Origin: Firmicutes bacterium UBA995
Lineage (GTDB): Bacteria; Bacillota; Sulfobacillia; UBA995
Assembly (NCBI GenBank): GCA_002291985.1
Contig: DBBB01000166.1
Span: 1-16,959 of the forward strand
Reading direction: 5' to 3'
DNA length: 16,959 nt
Positions 1 through 7,389 of the stretch are shown piece by piece. Positions within the stretch are counted from its first letter, which is position 1. Each line of letters starts with the position of its first letter. A model generated the notes under the pieces. That model was not told the origin of the DNA, made no database searches, and worked only from the letters and a program-made list of their open reading frames with translations. Both the position numbers and the translations under genes were made by a program.

Positions 1-1
1 C

Positions 2-226
2 ACCAACACGGTCACGGCGGGCGACGTGGAGGAGTTGCGGGCGAGGGGGGCCGGTTGGCTTGTCACGTCGAGCCCGGAAATGAACGGTCGCTCCTTCGCC
101 GCCAACGTGGTCGACGCCATGCTGGTCGCGCTATCGGAGAAACGGCCGGAGGAACTGACCCGGGAGGACTACCTCGAGTTGTTCCGCCGGGCGGGCCTGC
201 GCCCCCGGGTCGAGCGCCTGAACTGA
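2..226 (+). CDS. Quinate 5-dehydrogenase-like protein, C-terminal fragment
   Basis: This is the 3' end of a gene that enters from the left edge. The reading frame is open from base 2 and ends at a TGA at 224-226, giving about 74 residues. The fragment contains TNTVTAGDVEELRARGAGWL, then LVTSSPEMNGRSFAANVV, and ends in PRVERLN. From memory this resembles the C-terminus of proteins annotated as quinate 5-dehydrogenase in Clostridia, which are about 300 residues long. The dinucleotide-binding core is not in the window, so the assignment rests on a tail-end resemblance only. An internal GTG at 26 is probably not a start because the open frame continues upstream of it. The gene converges on the permease gene, with a hairpin between them. 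Confidence 0.5.
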   Translation, partial: TNTVTAGDVEELRARGAGWLVTSSPEMNGRSFAANVVDAMLVALSEKRPEELTREDYLELFRRAGLRPRVERLN

Positions 227-240
227 AACTCGGAAACCGA

Positions 241-269
241 GGCGGGAGCGAGATCATCTCGCCCCCGCC
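241..269. terminator. Hairpin between convergent genes, probable bidirectional terminator
   Basis: The arms at 241-253 (ggcgggagcgaga) and 257-269 (tctcgcccccgcc) form a 13-bp stem with one A-C mismatch and a 3-nt loop (tca). It lies in the 85-nt gap between a plus-strand stop codon at 226 and a minus-strand stop codon at 312. No strong T tract follows on either strand, so intrinsic termination is likely but not certain. Confidence 0.6.
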
Positions 270-311
270 CGTGCATTTCCGGGCAAAGCCGGGTCCAGCG
301 CGCGGTTTGCC

Positions 312-1691
312 TTACAGGAACAGCACCGCCACCAGTGTAGCGACCACCAGGCCGCTGATAACCGGGACGACATTACGGCGCAGCACTTCCATTACCGGCA
401 CGCCGCACATGCCGGCCACCGCCACCAGCGTGCTCCAGGCGACGAGGGTGCCGCCGCCGGCCCACACAGCACCCATCTGGCCGATGGCGCCCAGGGTGGA
501 AGCCAGCCCGACATCGCCTGCGGCCAGCGACCCCGCCAGGCTGCCGGTCAGCGGCAGGCCGGAGAACCCTGAGCCATCCAGGCCGGTGATGACGCCGATG
601 ATCAGCATCCCGAACCCGGCGAGCAGGCCGGTGGCGGGAATGTACTGGGCTACTATGTTGCCCACATCGAACAGGTAGCCCGGCGAACCCTCTCCCATGA
701 TCCGGGCCGAGGCGTCCGGCGAACCGAGGAAGAAGAACGCGGCGATGGGGATGATCGGGCCCATCACCTTGAACGCGAAGGTGAAGCCTTCAGCCAGTCG
801 GTCTCCGATCTCGTCGAACCCCTGCCAGCCGTAAGTCGCCAGCGATGCGATCAAGAGGATGATCGCCGCGCTTCCCCCCAGCAAGGCAGTGGCGTCGCCG
901 CCCAGGATGCGCATGCTGATCATGGCCACCAGGGCGAGCAAGACGACCAGGGGGGTGAGCCGGGATAGCAGGAGCGCCACCGCCGGCTTGTTCACCGCCG
1001 CCGGCTCGTCGTGCACGCGGGCGCGGTAGGCCACATCTCCCGTTGCCGCCACCTTGGCGAATTCGGATATGTCCTTGCGCCCGAGGTAGTAAGCCAGCGG
1101 CAGGGCCACGGCGCCGACGATCAGGGTCAGCAAGCCTCCCCTCCAGACCACCGCTTCCACCGGCACGCCGGCGGCCAGGGCGGTGAGGCGAGGCGCTCCC
1201 TGGATGATCACATCGCCGGCCAGCGCCATGCCCTGACCCGCGATGGCTACGGCCACCGCCGCGGTCACCGGGGGTAGTCCGACGACCACCGCCGCCGGTA
1301 CCAGCAGCCCGGCCACCAGCGGCACCGAAGGCGTGGGCCAGAAGAACAAGGCTACGATGAGCGTGGTGATGGCCAGCACGCCGTAGCTCACGGCCGGAGA
1401 GACCATCAGCTTCCGGAGGGGGCTGATCATGATGCTGTCGGCGCCGGTTGCCCGTAGCGCCCGCAACATGGCCACCATGACGGCGATGATCAGGAAGATC
1501 CCGAACAGCTCAGTGGCCGCCACGATCATCGCGTTGAATAAGGTCTGCACCGCGAAGACCAGATTTTGCCGGAACGAAAGCGCGATGAGGAAGGTAAAGA
1601 TCACGCAGGGGATGATCACCGAACGCCGGAAGGCCATGGTGGCCAGCACGGCCACGACCCCTATCACGTATAACCAGTGCCCGAACGTCAT
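312..1691 (-). CDS. Polytopic membrane permease, ion-transporter-superfamily-like
   Basis: The product has about 459 residues and is almost entirely hydrophobic, with roughly ten or more membrane segments. It has a polar loop in the middle (around residues 205-235, RKDISEFAKVAATGD onward). Glycine-rich stretches such as GLDGSGFSGLPLTGSLAG and GQMGAVWAGGGTLVAWS near the C-terminus recall re-entrant loops of ion-transporter-superfamily carriers (GntP, NhaC, DctM types). No family-defining motif was recognised and the substrate is unknown. The start is placed at the ATG at 1691 because a GAGGAGG at about 1700-1706 sits 8 nt upstream; the in-frame ATG at 1712 would put that site inside the gene. 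It lies 171 nt downstream of glutamate dehydrogenase on the same strand. Uptake or export of an amino acid or organic acid used by the cluster is an inference from position. The gap at 1692-1862 holds only weak promoter-like and hairpin sequences. Confidence 0.75.
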   Translation of the reverse strand: MTFGHWLYVIGVVAVLATMAFRRSVIIPCVIFTFLIALSFRQNLVFAVQTLFNAMIVAATELFGIFLIIAVMVAMLRALRATGADSIMISPLRKLMVSPAVSYGVLAITTLIVALFFWPTPSVPLVAGLLVPAAVVVGLPPVTAAVAVAIAGQGMALAGDVIIQGAPRLTALAAGVPVEAVVWRGGLLTLIVGAVALPLAYYLGRKDISEFAKVAATGDVAYRARVHDEPAAVNKPAVALLLSRLTPLVVLLALVAMISMRILGGDATALLGGSAAIILLIASLATYGWQGFDEIGDRLAEGFTFAFKVMGPIIPIAAFFFLGSPDASARIMGEGSPGYLFDVGNIVAQYIPATGLLAGFGMLIIGVITGLDGSGFSGLPLTGSLAGSLAAGDVGLASTLGAIGQMGAVWAGGGTLVAWSTLVAVAGMCGVPVMEVLRRNVVPVISGLVVATLVAVLFL

Positions 1692-1862
1692 CAGCAGGAC
1701 CTCCTCGCTCATTCCTCATTACTGATGAGTAGCAGCAGTCAAACCCTTACTGCCCACCAACCCTCCCCATCCCCCCTATGCCTCTCCATCTCCTTGATCG
1801 AGTTGATTCGACAACGAAACCGTTATTCCTGCGTCCCCCGGTCAGCAAAGCACCGGCAAGCT

Positions 1863-3146
1863 CTAAGCAGGTCCTAGCCAGCCTCTCACCCGCATGGCAT
1901 CGGCTACCCGTTTCACCGCCACCATGAACGCCGCCGATCGCATGGGTATCCTGCGTTCCTGGGACATGTCGTAAACGGTCCGGAATGCCCGGACCATAGC
2001 CCATTCCAGCTTCTGGTTGACCTCCTGCTCTGACCAGTAGTATCCCGACAGGTTCTGAGACCATTCGAAGTAGGACACGGTGACGCCCCCGGCACTCGCC
2101 AGGATATCGGGCAGTACCAGGACGCCGCGGTCGAAGAGGATTACGTCGGCTTCGGGCGTCGTGGGGCCGTTCGCCGCCTCGCCGACGATCCTCGCCCGGA
2201 CCCCACCGGCAACGCGGGCCGTCAACTGGTTCTCGAGGGCGGCGGGGATCAGCACTTCGCACTCGGTCTGCAGGAGTTGTTCCGTGGTGATGGGCGTCCC
2301 GGTGGGGAAACCACCCACCGTTCCGGTGCGTCGCTTGTGGTCGGCCAGTGCCGCCGGATCCATGCCGCCCGCCTGGAAGGTCGAGCCGCACGAATCGCCT
2401 ACCGCCACTATCCGGGCGCCTCGTTGGTGAAGCAGGTGCGCCGCCACCGAGCCGGCGTTCCCGAACCCCTGGATCGCCACCCGAGCGCCGGCCACGGGAA
2501 TGCCGAGCTGTTTCATCGCCTCAAGACAGGTGTACACACAGCCCCGACCGGTGGCTTCGTTGCGCCCGGCCGATCCGCCGATGAGCAATGGTTTGCCGGT
2601 CATGACCCCGAAAGAATTGTAGTCCCGCAATCGGCTGAACTCGTCGACCATCCAGGCCATGATCTGGGGGTTCGTGTACACGTCGGGGGCGGGTATATCC
2701 CGCTCGGGCCCGGTGATGGGCGCCAGCGCCCCCATCAGCCCCCGGCTCAGCCGCTCGAGTTCACCCCGGGACATCCCCCGCGGATCGCAGCGGACGCCTC
2801 CCTTGCCGCCCCCATAGGGCAGCCCGAGGACGGCGCACTTGAACGTCATCCACATGGACAGGGCCTTGACCTCATCCACGGTCACGTCGGGGTGGAAGCG
2901 CAGCCCGCCCTTGAAAGGCCCCAGGGCATCGTTGTGCTGAGACCGCCATCCGACAAAGTTCCGGACGTGACCGTCATCCATGATCACGGGGACGGCCACC
3001 TCCATGACTCGCCTCGGCTGCTTCAAGATCTCGTATGCGGCCGGCTCCAGGTCGAGAGCATCGCATGCCTCCTTCACCTGTCGCCGGCAGATTTCAAAGC
3101 AGTTGAGGGTGAGTTCTTCGGTCCCCGTTCCGCACTTGATCTCCAC
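1863..3146 (-). CDS. gdhA: Glutamate dehydrogenase (Glu/Leu/Phe/Val dehydrogenase family)
   Basis: The enzyme catalyses reversible NAD(P)-linked deamination of glutamate to 2-oxoglutarate in the cytoplasm. Visible features include GPFKGGLRFHPDV (residue about 80), the catalytic lysine in PYGGGKGG (about 115), the catalytic aspartate in PAPDVYTNP (about 155), the nucleotide-binding turn GFGNAGSVA (about 228) and SAGGVTVSYFEWSQN near 355. Lysine in KGGLRF and serine in VTVSYFEW match the residues that bind the glutamate side-chain carboxylate in known glutamate dehydrogenases, which argues against leucine or phenylalanine dehydrogenase. The start is probably the GTG at 3146 (427 residues), preceded by a G-rich run at about 3157-3163. 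A TTG at 3182, overlapping the ferredoxin stop, would add 12 residues. The gene follows the oxidoreductase subunits by about 32 nt and is probably cotranscribed with them. It would feed its 2-oxoacid product to that enzyme. Confidence 0.9.
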   Translation of the reverse strand: MEIKCGTGTEELTLNCFEICRRQVKEACDALDLEPAAYEILKQPRRVMEVAVPVIMDDGHVRNFVGWRSQHNDALGPFKGGLRFHPDVTVDEVKALSMWMTFKCAVLGLPYGGGKGGVRCDPRGMSRGELERLSRGLMGALAPITGPERDIPAPDVYTNPQIMAWMVDEFSRLRDYNSFGVMTGKPLLIGGSAGRNEATGRGCVYTCLEAMKQLGIPVAGARVAIQGFGNAGSVAAHLLHQRGARIVAVGDSCGSTFQAGGMDPAALADHKRRTGTVGGFPTGTPITTEQLLQTECEVLIPAALENQLTARVAGGVRARIVGEAANGPTTPEADVILFDRGVLVLPDILASAGGVTVSYFEWSQNLSGYYWSEQEVNQKLEWAMVRAFRTVYDMSQERRIPMRSAAFMVAVKRVADAMRVRGWLGPA

Positions 3147-3178
3147 TGTCCACTGACCCCCCCCGGAATCAAAACACG

Positions 3179-3466
3179 TCAAGCTTTCGGCGAGCGGGCA
3201 GGAGCCCGGCCGGGAAGCCCGTACTTCGCCATCTCAAACCCACCCTGAGCTTCCTCCACCGGCACCATCCTGATGCAACCGCGCTTTGCTATGTCGGTGC
3301 ATACGCGCAGACAGGCTCCACATCCCTTGCAGCGATCGATGGCAATGAATGCCGTATTGCGCCCCTCGTCGTAGAGGAGCGTGTTCGGCTCGGGGCAATA
3401 AAGGGTGCACAGACGGCACTTGCTCTGGGAGCACTTGGCCGGGTCAATCTGGGCTATCTTGTACAT
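3179..3466 (-). CDS. 2-oxoacid:ferredoxin oxidoreductase delta subunit (2x[4Fe-4S] ferredoxin)
   Basis: This small protein (95 residues) is predicted to carry electrons out of the oxidoreductase to an external ferredoxin. Two cluster motifs are visible. The first is CSQSKCRLCTLYCP (C-x4-C-x2-C-x3-CP, a longer first spacing than the standard C-x2-C). The second is CKGCGACLRVCTDIAKRGC. The start is taken as the ATG at 3466 (MYKIAQIDPAKC), with a purine-rich aggaagagag site upstream; an upstream in-frame start at 3502 lacks this. It overlaps the 3' end of the gamma gene by 13 nt, so the two are translationally linked. About 20 residues follow the second cluster and look like an unstructured tail. 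Confidence 0.88.
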   Translation of the reverse strand: MYKIAQIDPAKCSQSKCRLCTLYCPEPNTLLYDEGRNTAFIAIDRCKGCGACLRVCTDIAKRGCIRMVPVEEAQGGFEMAKYGLPGRAPARSPKA

Positions 3467-4158
3467 ACGGCATCTCTCTTCCTGTGAGGGGGGTGAACCC
3501 ACCCGTGCTGGATTGCGTACGCGTGGGCAGCTCGAATTACCTCCATATTCTTCTCGACCAGTTCGGCCTTGTGAGCGAAGCCCTTCTCCGCAGCCCGGTC
3601 GAGAGAGGCGGTCCCGCCCGACGCCACGAAGTCCTTGCCCAGAAAACGCGCCCGTACCGCCTTTTCCAGGGAGTCGAGATCGGGCAGGCCCAGGATCGCG
3701 GCCACGGCCCCGACCATGGCCATGTTCGTCGCGACATCTCTCCCCGCATGCTGGAGTGCGAGCTGCACGGCGGGCAGGTAATGAACGCGGGCTCGCCGCT
3801 CTTCGAGTTCCCGTTCCTCGTCTGCGCCGAGCTTCAGGGGGTGCGGGGAGTTGATGAGGATATCCGCGTCTTCCTTCAGCCCGGAATAGAACGGCATGGT
3901 GTACGACTTCCCGTGCGTGATCACCTGGCTATGGAAGATGGCGATGAAATCGGGATAGATGATCTCGCCGATCTCATACAGCCGGCCATCGGCTATCCGC
4001 ACATAGCTCTCCACCGGGGCCATCCGCTTTTCGGACCCGAAGAAGGGGACCACCGTGCTTTCTCCACCACCCAGGATTACCCCGTTACTGAGGACATGGG
4101 AAGCCGTGACTACTCCTTGTCCCCCCACTCCCGCCATGCGAATGTTGTGGCGCCTCAT
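3454..4158 (-). CDS. 2-oxoacid:ferredoxin oxidoreductase gamma subunit
   Basis: This is the gamma subunit of the pyruvate/2-oxoacid:ferredoxin oxidoreductase family (234 residues), which helps bind coenzyme A and form the alpha-beta-gamma-delta assembly. The N-terminal RMAGVGGQGVVTASHVLSNG is the family signature, followed by GSEKRMAPVESYVRIAD and a C-terminal helical part. The ATG at 4158 is preceded by a strong GGGAGGTG site. Its start overlaps the stop of the beta gene in an ATGA arrangement, and its end overlaps the start of the ferredoxin gene. Together these overlaps support one translationally coupled complex. Substrate choice cannot be read from this subunit. Confidence 0.93.
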   Translation of the reverse strand: MRRHNIRMAGVGGQGVVTASHVLSNGVILGGGESTVVPFFGSEKRMAPVESYVRIADGRLYEIGEIIYPDFIAIFHSQVITHGKSYTMPFYSGLKEDADILINSPHPLKLGADEERELEERRARVHYLPAVQLALQHAGRDVATNMAMVGAVAAILGLPDLDSLEKAVRARFLGKDFVASGGTASLDRAAEKGFAHKAELVEKNMEVIRAAHAYAIQHGWVHPPHRKRDAVCTR

Positions 4159-5018
4159 CGCCCTTCACCTCCCTCCGCGGCCACGCTTTCGAGGTAAGCC
4201 CCGGCTTCCTCGCTGACAATCTCGAGGTAGCCATAACGCTCCTTTTCCACCTGACGCGCATCATCGAGCACCTTGTCGGCCGGTATGGAGTACTCGATGT
4301 TGCACGATGTGTAGACCTGAACATAGGAGGGTCCAATCTTGCGCGCCACCAGCACCGCTTTCCGGATGGTGCTCACCACCCGGCTGGGGTTGGCCGGGGT
4401 GAGACGGGCGATATAGGCCACGCCTGCCGTCCTGGCCAGACCCAGCATGTCGATCTTGTCGAACTGCTTTCCCCGGGGCGCCATCTTTACCATGGTCCCG
4501 CGGCACGTCATGCCGCTTTCCTGGCCACCCGTGTTACCGTACACCTCGTTGTCCAGCATGACCGTGGTGAACTTCTCCTTGCGGAACCAGGAGTGCATGA
4601 CCTGGGAGAAACCGATGTCGGCAATCCCTCCGTCTCCCGCCATAACCACCACGTCCTTGTCTTGCTCGGGGAAGCGGATGGCTAACCCTCGCTTCAGGCC
4701 GGTAGCAACGCCGTTGGTGTCACAGTAGTTGCCGTAGACGAACGGTATCGCCGCCTGCGACAGGGCCATGCGCCCGCAACCGGCGGTGCCGACCATGATG
4801 GTGTGCTCGGGGTTGGGCAGCCCCATGAGTGCCAGGCGGATGAAGAACGCCATGGCGCACCCTTCGCACATCGGATGTTCCTCGAGTATCTCCTTGAACG
4901 TGCCGACGTCGGACAGCTTGACCTGGCGTCCGAACGGGCCGTTTTCGACAAGGTCCTGGTACTCTTTGGGCATGAAACGCATAAACCCGGGCGCCACTTG
5001 CAGGGTCCTCAATGCCAT
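4155..5018 (-). CDS. 2-oxoacid:ferredoxin oxidoreductase beta subunit (TPP-binding)
   Basis: This is the catalytic beta subunit (287 residues), which binds thiamine diphosphate and the proximal [4Fe-4S] cluster. Cluster ligands fit HPMCEGC (two Cys), TAGCGRM (one) and VYTSCNIEYSI (one), the usual 2+1+1 pattern. The TPP/Mg motif is GDGGIADIG followed by LDNEVYGNTGGQESG. The ATG at 5018 is chosen because a GAGGTG site lies 7-8 nt upstream; a longer frame to 5054 lacks support. It begins 48 nt after the alpha stop and overlaps gamma by 4 nt. The N-terminal 40 residues (PGFMRFMPKEYQDLVENG) precede the cluster motif and differ from the short N-termini of many archaeal beta subunits. Pyruvate, branched-chain, aryl and 2-oxoglutarate types remain possible. 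Confidence 0.93.
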   Translation of the reverse strand: MALRTLQVAPGFMRFMPKEYQDLVENGPFGRQVKLSDVGTFKEILEEHPMCEGCAMAFFIRLALMGLPNPEHTIMVGTAGCGRMALSQAAIPFVYGNYCDTNGVATGLKRGLAIRFPEQDKDVVVMAGDGGIADIGFSQVMHSWFRKEKFTTVMLDNEVYGNTGGQESGMTCRGTMVKMAPRGKQFDKIDMLGLARTAGVAYIARLTPANPSRVVSTIRKAVLVARKIGPSYVQVYTSCNIEYSIPADKVLDDARQVEKERYGYLEIVSEEAGAYLESVAAEGGEGR

Positions 5019-5066
5019 CGCCTGACACCTCGTCCTGTGAATGGCCTCAAACACATCATCCCGTCA

Positions 5067-6230
5067 TCAGCGTCCCTGCTTCCCCGGGCAGGCCCACTCG
5101 AGGATCATCTCCGTGGGCATGGTGATGCCCCCGAAAACCCTGGGCCCGTCGGCAATGTGCAGGTCCGCGCAGCCATACAGGGTCGCGCGCACTTCCCGGT
5201 TCAGCCACCCGGCGCAGTTGAACTCGGGGACGATGATGTGCTTGGCATTCCTGCAGGCCTGACGCAATTCCTCGCGAGGGAAGGGACGCAAGGACTTGAT
5301 CTTGATGAGGCCGAGCTTCGTTCCCATCTCTTCCGCCCGGCGGAGCGCTTCCCGGGACTGGGAGACCGCGCTGCCCGAGGCCACGATCATGGTCTCCGCC
5401 TCGGGATTGGTTACCTCGATGAGTTCGTCGAGATACCTGGCAACCCAGGGGCGCGCCCTCTCCTGCGCGGCATGGACCTCCTGTTGCCAGGCCGCATGCA
5501 TCTGGTAGCTGATGAAGTTGCTCTTCTGTATGGGCGCATCCCGGGCAATGCGGATGGGCGGGTTTTCGTTATCGATCATCGGCACGGCTTCGCTGTAGCC
5601 ATCCCTGCCGGGGAGTTTTAGCTCGGCGGAGGGCATCTCCACCCATCCCCGGGCATGGGTGACGAAGAAACCATCCACGGCGACGGCCACGGGCAGGGTG
5701 ACCTCGCACTTCTCCGAGATGACAAACCCGGCAAGCGTGTAATCGAAGAAGTCCTGCTGGTTTTCGGCATGGAGCACGATGTTCCCCGTCAGCAGCATGT
5801 ACCCCAGTTCCAGGTTGTCCGGCTGAATGGAAAGGGGCGCATTGATCGCCCGGCACATGATCAGGAAGACGAGCGGCAGGCGATGCCCGGGCCACGAGGC
5901 GATGACCTCCAGACCACGCATGAGTCCCGGGCCCGAGGAAGCCGTCAGGCAACGGACGCCCGTCCGCGATGCGCCGGAGATGGCCGAAAAAGCGCCGACT
6001 TCATCTTCGGCACGGTAGTAGTCCTTGAGATATCCCTCACCGTACAACTCCCCCACTTGCTGCATGGTTTCGCTCTGGGGGGTTATGGGATAGGCGATGG
6101 CGATATCCACGTTGGCCCGGCGTACGGCCTCGTTGGCTGCCTCGCTGCCGGTGATGTACGATCTCGTGCGGGGGGCCTCGAAGAACATGTATTCAGGCGT
6201 GACGACACGCTGATTCCCTGCACCATCCAC
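5067..6230 (-). CDS. 2-oxoacid:ferredoxin oxidoreductase alpha subunit
   Basis: This is the alpha subunit (387 residues), carrying the TPP pyrimidine-binding domain and the transketolase C-terminal-like domain. Visible signatures include TGSEAANEAVRRANVDIAIA, YPITPQSETMQQVGELYGEG, RAEDEVGAFSAISGASRTG, TASSGPGLMRGLEVIA and NAPLSIQPDNLELGYML. The C-terminal half ends in RVFGGITMPTEMILEWA. A GTG at 6230 is the likely start because CGGGAGGA lies 7 nt upstream of it. The open frame continues to 6311, but that extension is arginine- and proline-rich and overlaps the preceding gene. It follows the CO-dehydrogenase-beta-like gene by 70 nt and precedes beta by 48 nt. Together with beta, gamma and delta it would convert a 2-oxoacid and CoA to acyl-CoA, CO2 and reduced ferredoxin. 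Confidence 0.92.
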   Translation of the reverse strand: MDGAGNQRVVTPEYMFFEAPRTRSYITGSEAANEAVRRANVDIAIAYPITPQSETMQQVGELYGEGYLKDYYRAEDEVGAFSAISGASRTGVRCLTASSGPGLMRGLEVIASWPGHRLPLVFLIMCRAINAPLSIQPDNLELGYMLLTGNIVLHAENQQDFFDYTLAGFVISEKCEVTLPVAVAVDGFFVTHARGWVEMPSAELKLPGRDGYSEAVPMIDNENPPIRIARDAPIQKSNFISYQMHAAWQQEVHAAQERARPWVARYLDELIEVTNPEAETMIVASGSAVSQSREALRRAEEMGTKLGLIKIKSLRPFPREELRQACRNAKHIIVPEFNCAGWLNREVRATLYGCADLHIADGPRVFGGITMPTEMILEWACPGKQGR

Positions 6231-6276
6231 GGTGGATTCCTCCCGTAATACCCTGGCTTGCCGGCATGAAGGGGCG

Positions 6277-6294
6277 GCCGCGCGATGCCGCGGC
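6277..6294 (-). other. GC hairpin between the CODH-beta-like gene and the alpha subunit gene
   Basis: A 6-bp stem, gccgcg (6277-6282) and cgcggc (6289-6294), with a 6-nt loop, lies in the 70-nt gap just after the stop of the upstream gene. No T tract follows in the direction of transcription, so it is more likely an mRNA stability or processing element than a full terminator. Confidence 0.3.
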
Positions 6295-6300
6295 GCCCGC

Positions 6301-6981
6301 TCAGGCGCCATCCCCGTGCTGCCACACCAGCCCTTCCTGTACGGCCTGCTGCGCCCCGGTCAACCGGATCCCGCGAGCTTCCCCGTGGAGCGGACGCAAC
6401 CCCTGCCGTTTCAGACGCCGGATGGTACCGGTGAGAGCGCGCACCTGTTCGGCGCCGCAGAACGGGAGGGAGGCCATCGAGTCCTCATGGCCGGCGGAGT
6501 GACACAGGGTAACCGTGTAGCAGTTGGTGCCGGCCCGGATCATCCGCAGGGTGATGTTAGCATAGTGACAGTGAACTCCCACGAAGACACAAACCTCAAT
6601 CTTATTGTGCCAGATGGTGAGGTTCGGATGGCACGGGTTGATGACCGCCTCGGGGTCGATCTTGGGATAGATGGGTCGGTAATCCGGCATGGGTATGATC
6701 TGCACGCCGGGAATCTCCTCCGCCAGCTCGAGCACCGCCGCCGCCTTGGGCGAGACGCCATCACGCCAATCCCATAACACCAGGGGACCGGGGAATACGG
6801 TGGGATGCTTGCGGGTCAGCAGCTCCCGGGCCATCACTTCCAGGGCCGCCTGCTCGCCGACAATGCGCCCCTCTACCAGGCCCTCTCCCTTGCGGGGAAG
6901 TACGACCCCGCAGGATGCGGCGGAAGGGGGAAGCAAGCCCGCCGGGCCGGGGCCGATAGAGCAAGGGTCCATTTCTGCCAC
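6301..6981 (-). CDS. CO dehydrogenase beta / ACS epsilon-like family protein
   Basis: The product has 226 residues. The conserved-looking core runs from TVFPGPLVLWDW through PMPDYRPIYPKIDPEAVINP and NLTIWHNKIEVCVFVGVHCH to YANITLRMIRAGTNCYTVTL. VFVGVHCHYANITL resembles the VFIGVxYYY stretch of the epsilon subunit of archaeal acetyl-CoA decarbonylase/synthase (CdhB, a Rossmann/DHS-type fold). From memory, such proteins are annotated in Clostridia as carbon monoxide dehydrogenase beta subunit family. This is recall, not a search result. No CO dehydrogenase catalytic subunit is in the window. The start is the GTG at 6981, with GAGGTGG 8 nt upstream; an in-frame ATG at 6972 is possible. It heads the oxidoreductase operon, so a role as an extra subunit or assembly partner of that enzyme is inferred. 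Confidence 0.65.
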   Translation of the reverse strand: MAEMDPCSIGPGPAGLLPPSAASCGVVLPRKGEGLVEGRIVGEQAALEVMARELLTRKHPTVFPGPLVLWDWRDGVSPKAAAVLELAEEIPGVQIIPMPDYRPIYPKIDPEAVINPCHPNLTIWHNKIEVCVFVGVHCHYANITLRMIRAGTNCYTVTLCHSAGHEDSMASLPFCGAEQVRALTGTIRRLKRQGLRPLHGEARGIRLTGAQQAVQEGLVWQHGDGA

Positions 6982-7068
6982 GGTTCATACCACCTCGACA
7001 GTCGGCGCCGGTCTGGCCCGGCACCGTGCATCGTTTGACACCCCGGGGACGGGGGGGCGTTCAGGAGT

Positions 7069-7356
7069 TCAGGACTCCCCGCCCTTCCCGCGGATCTGCC
7101 CCACCGCGGAGCGGTCGAATTCCAGTTCCACCTTCTCGGCTACCTTGATGTTCACCGAATGCTCCTTGAGCGCGGTGATCACCCCGTGAATCCCGCCGAT
7201 AGTCACCACCCGGTCGCCTTTCTTCAGGCTTTCGAGCATTGCCCTCCGCTGCTTTTGTTGCCTGGACTGCGGCCGCCACACGAGGAAGTACATGGCGGCA
7301 ACCATGGCGATCAGGGGCAGAAAAAAAGCGAGATTCGACGCTGTCGGTTGCTGCAC
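7069..7356 (-). CDS. yajC: Preprotein translocase subunit YajC
   Basis: This short single-span membrane protein (95 residues) is associated with the SecDF complex. It has one N-terminal transmembrane helix (about residues 9-26, AFFLPLIAMVAAMYFLVWRP) followed by the charged RPQSRQQKQRRAM stretch. The conserved domain is GDRVVTIGGIHGVITAL. The start is the GTG at 7356, with GGGAGGTG about 8 nt upstream. It lies directly downstream of tgt, as in many bacteria. The secD and secF genes that often follow yajC are absent; 87 nt later comes the CO-dehydrogenase-beta-like gene. Confidence 0.95.
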   Translation of the reverse strand: MQQPTASNLAFFLPLIAMVAAMYFLVWRPQSRQQKQRRAMLESLKKGDRVVTIGGIHGVITALKEHSVNIKVAEKVELEFDRSAVGQIRGKGGES

Positions 7357-7389
7357 GACATCAACACCTCCCTGGTCTCGTCTCTCAGG

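Noticed and set aside
55..678. 207-codon plus-strand open frame across the left-hand hairpin
   Set aside because: It spans the probable terminator, overlaps the left-hand gene in another frame and the permease gene on the other strand.
1716..1742. TTGACT ... TAATGA as a minus-strand promoter for the permease
   Set aside because: Spacing is only 15 nt and the -10 is poor; not strong enough to list as a promoter.
2277..3248. 323-codon plus-strand open frame opposite glutamate dehydrogenase
   Set aside because: It runs antisense to a clear gene, has the low-complexity composition typical of GC-rich complement frames, and shows no recognisable domain.
4803..5621. 272-codon plus-strand open frame opposite the beta and alpha subunits
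   Set aside because: Antisense to two well-supported oxidoreductase subunits, with no motif of its own.
7035..7040. Perfect TTGACA on the plus strand in the yajC-downstream gap
   Set aside because: No -10-like hexamer lies 16-18 nt downstream and no plus-strand gene follows.
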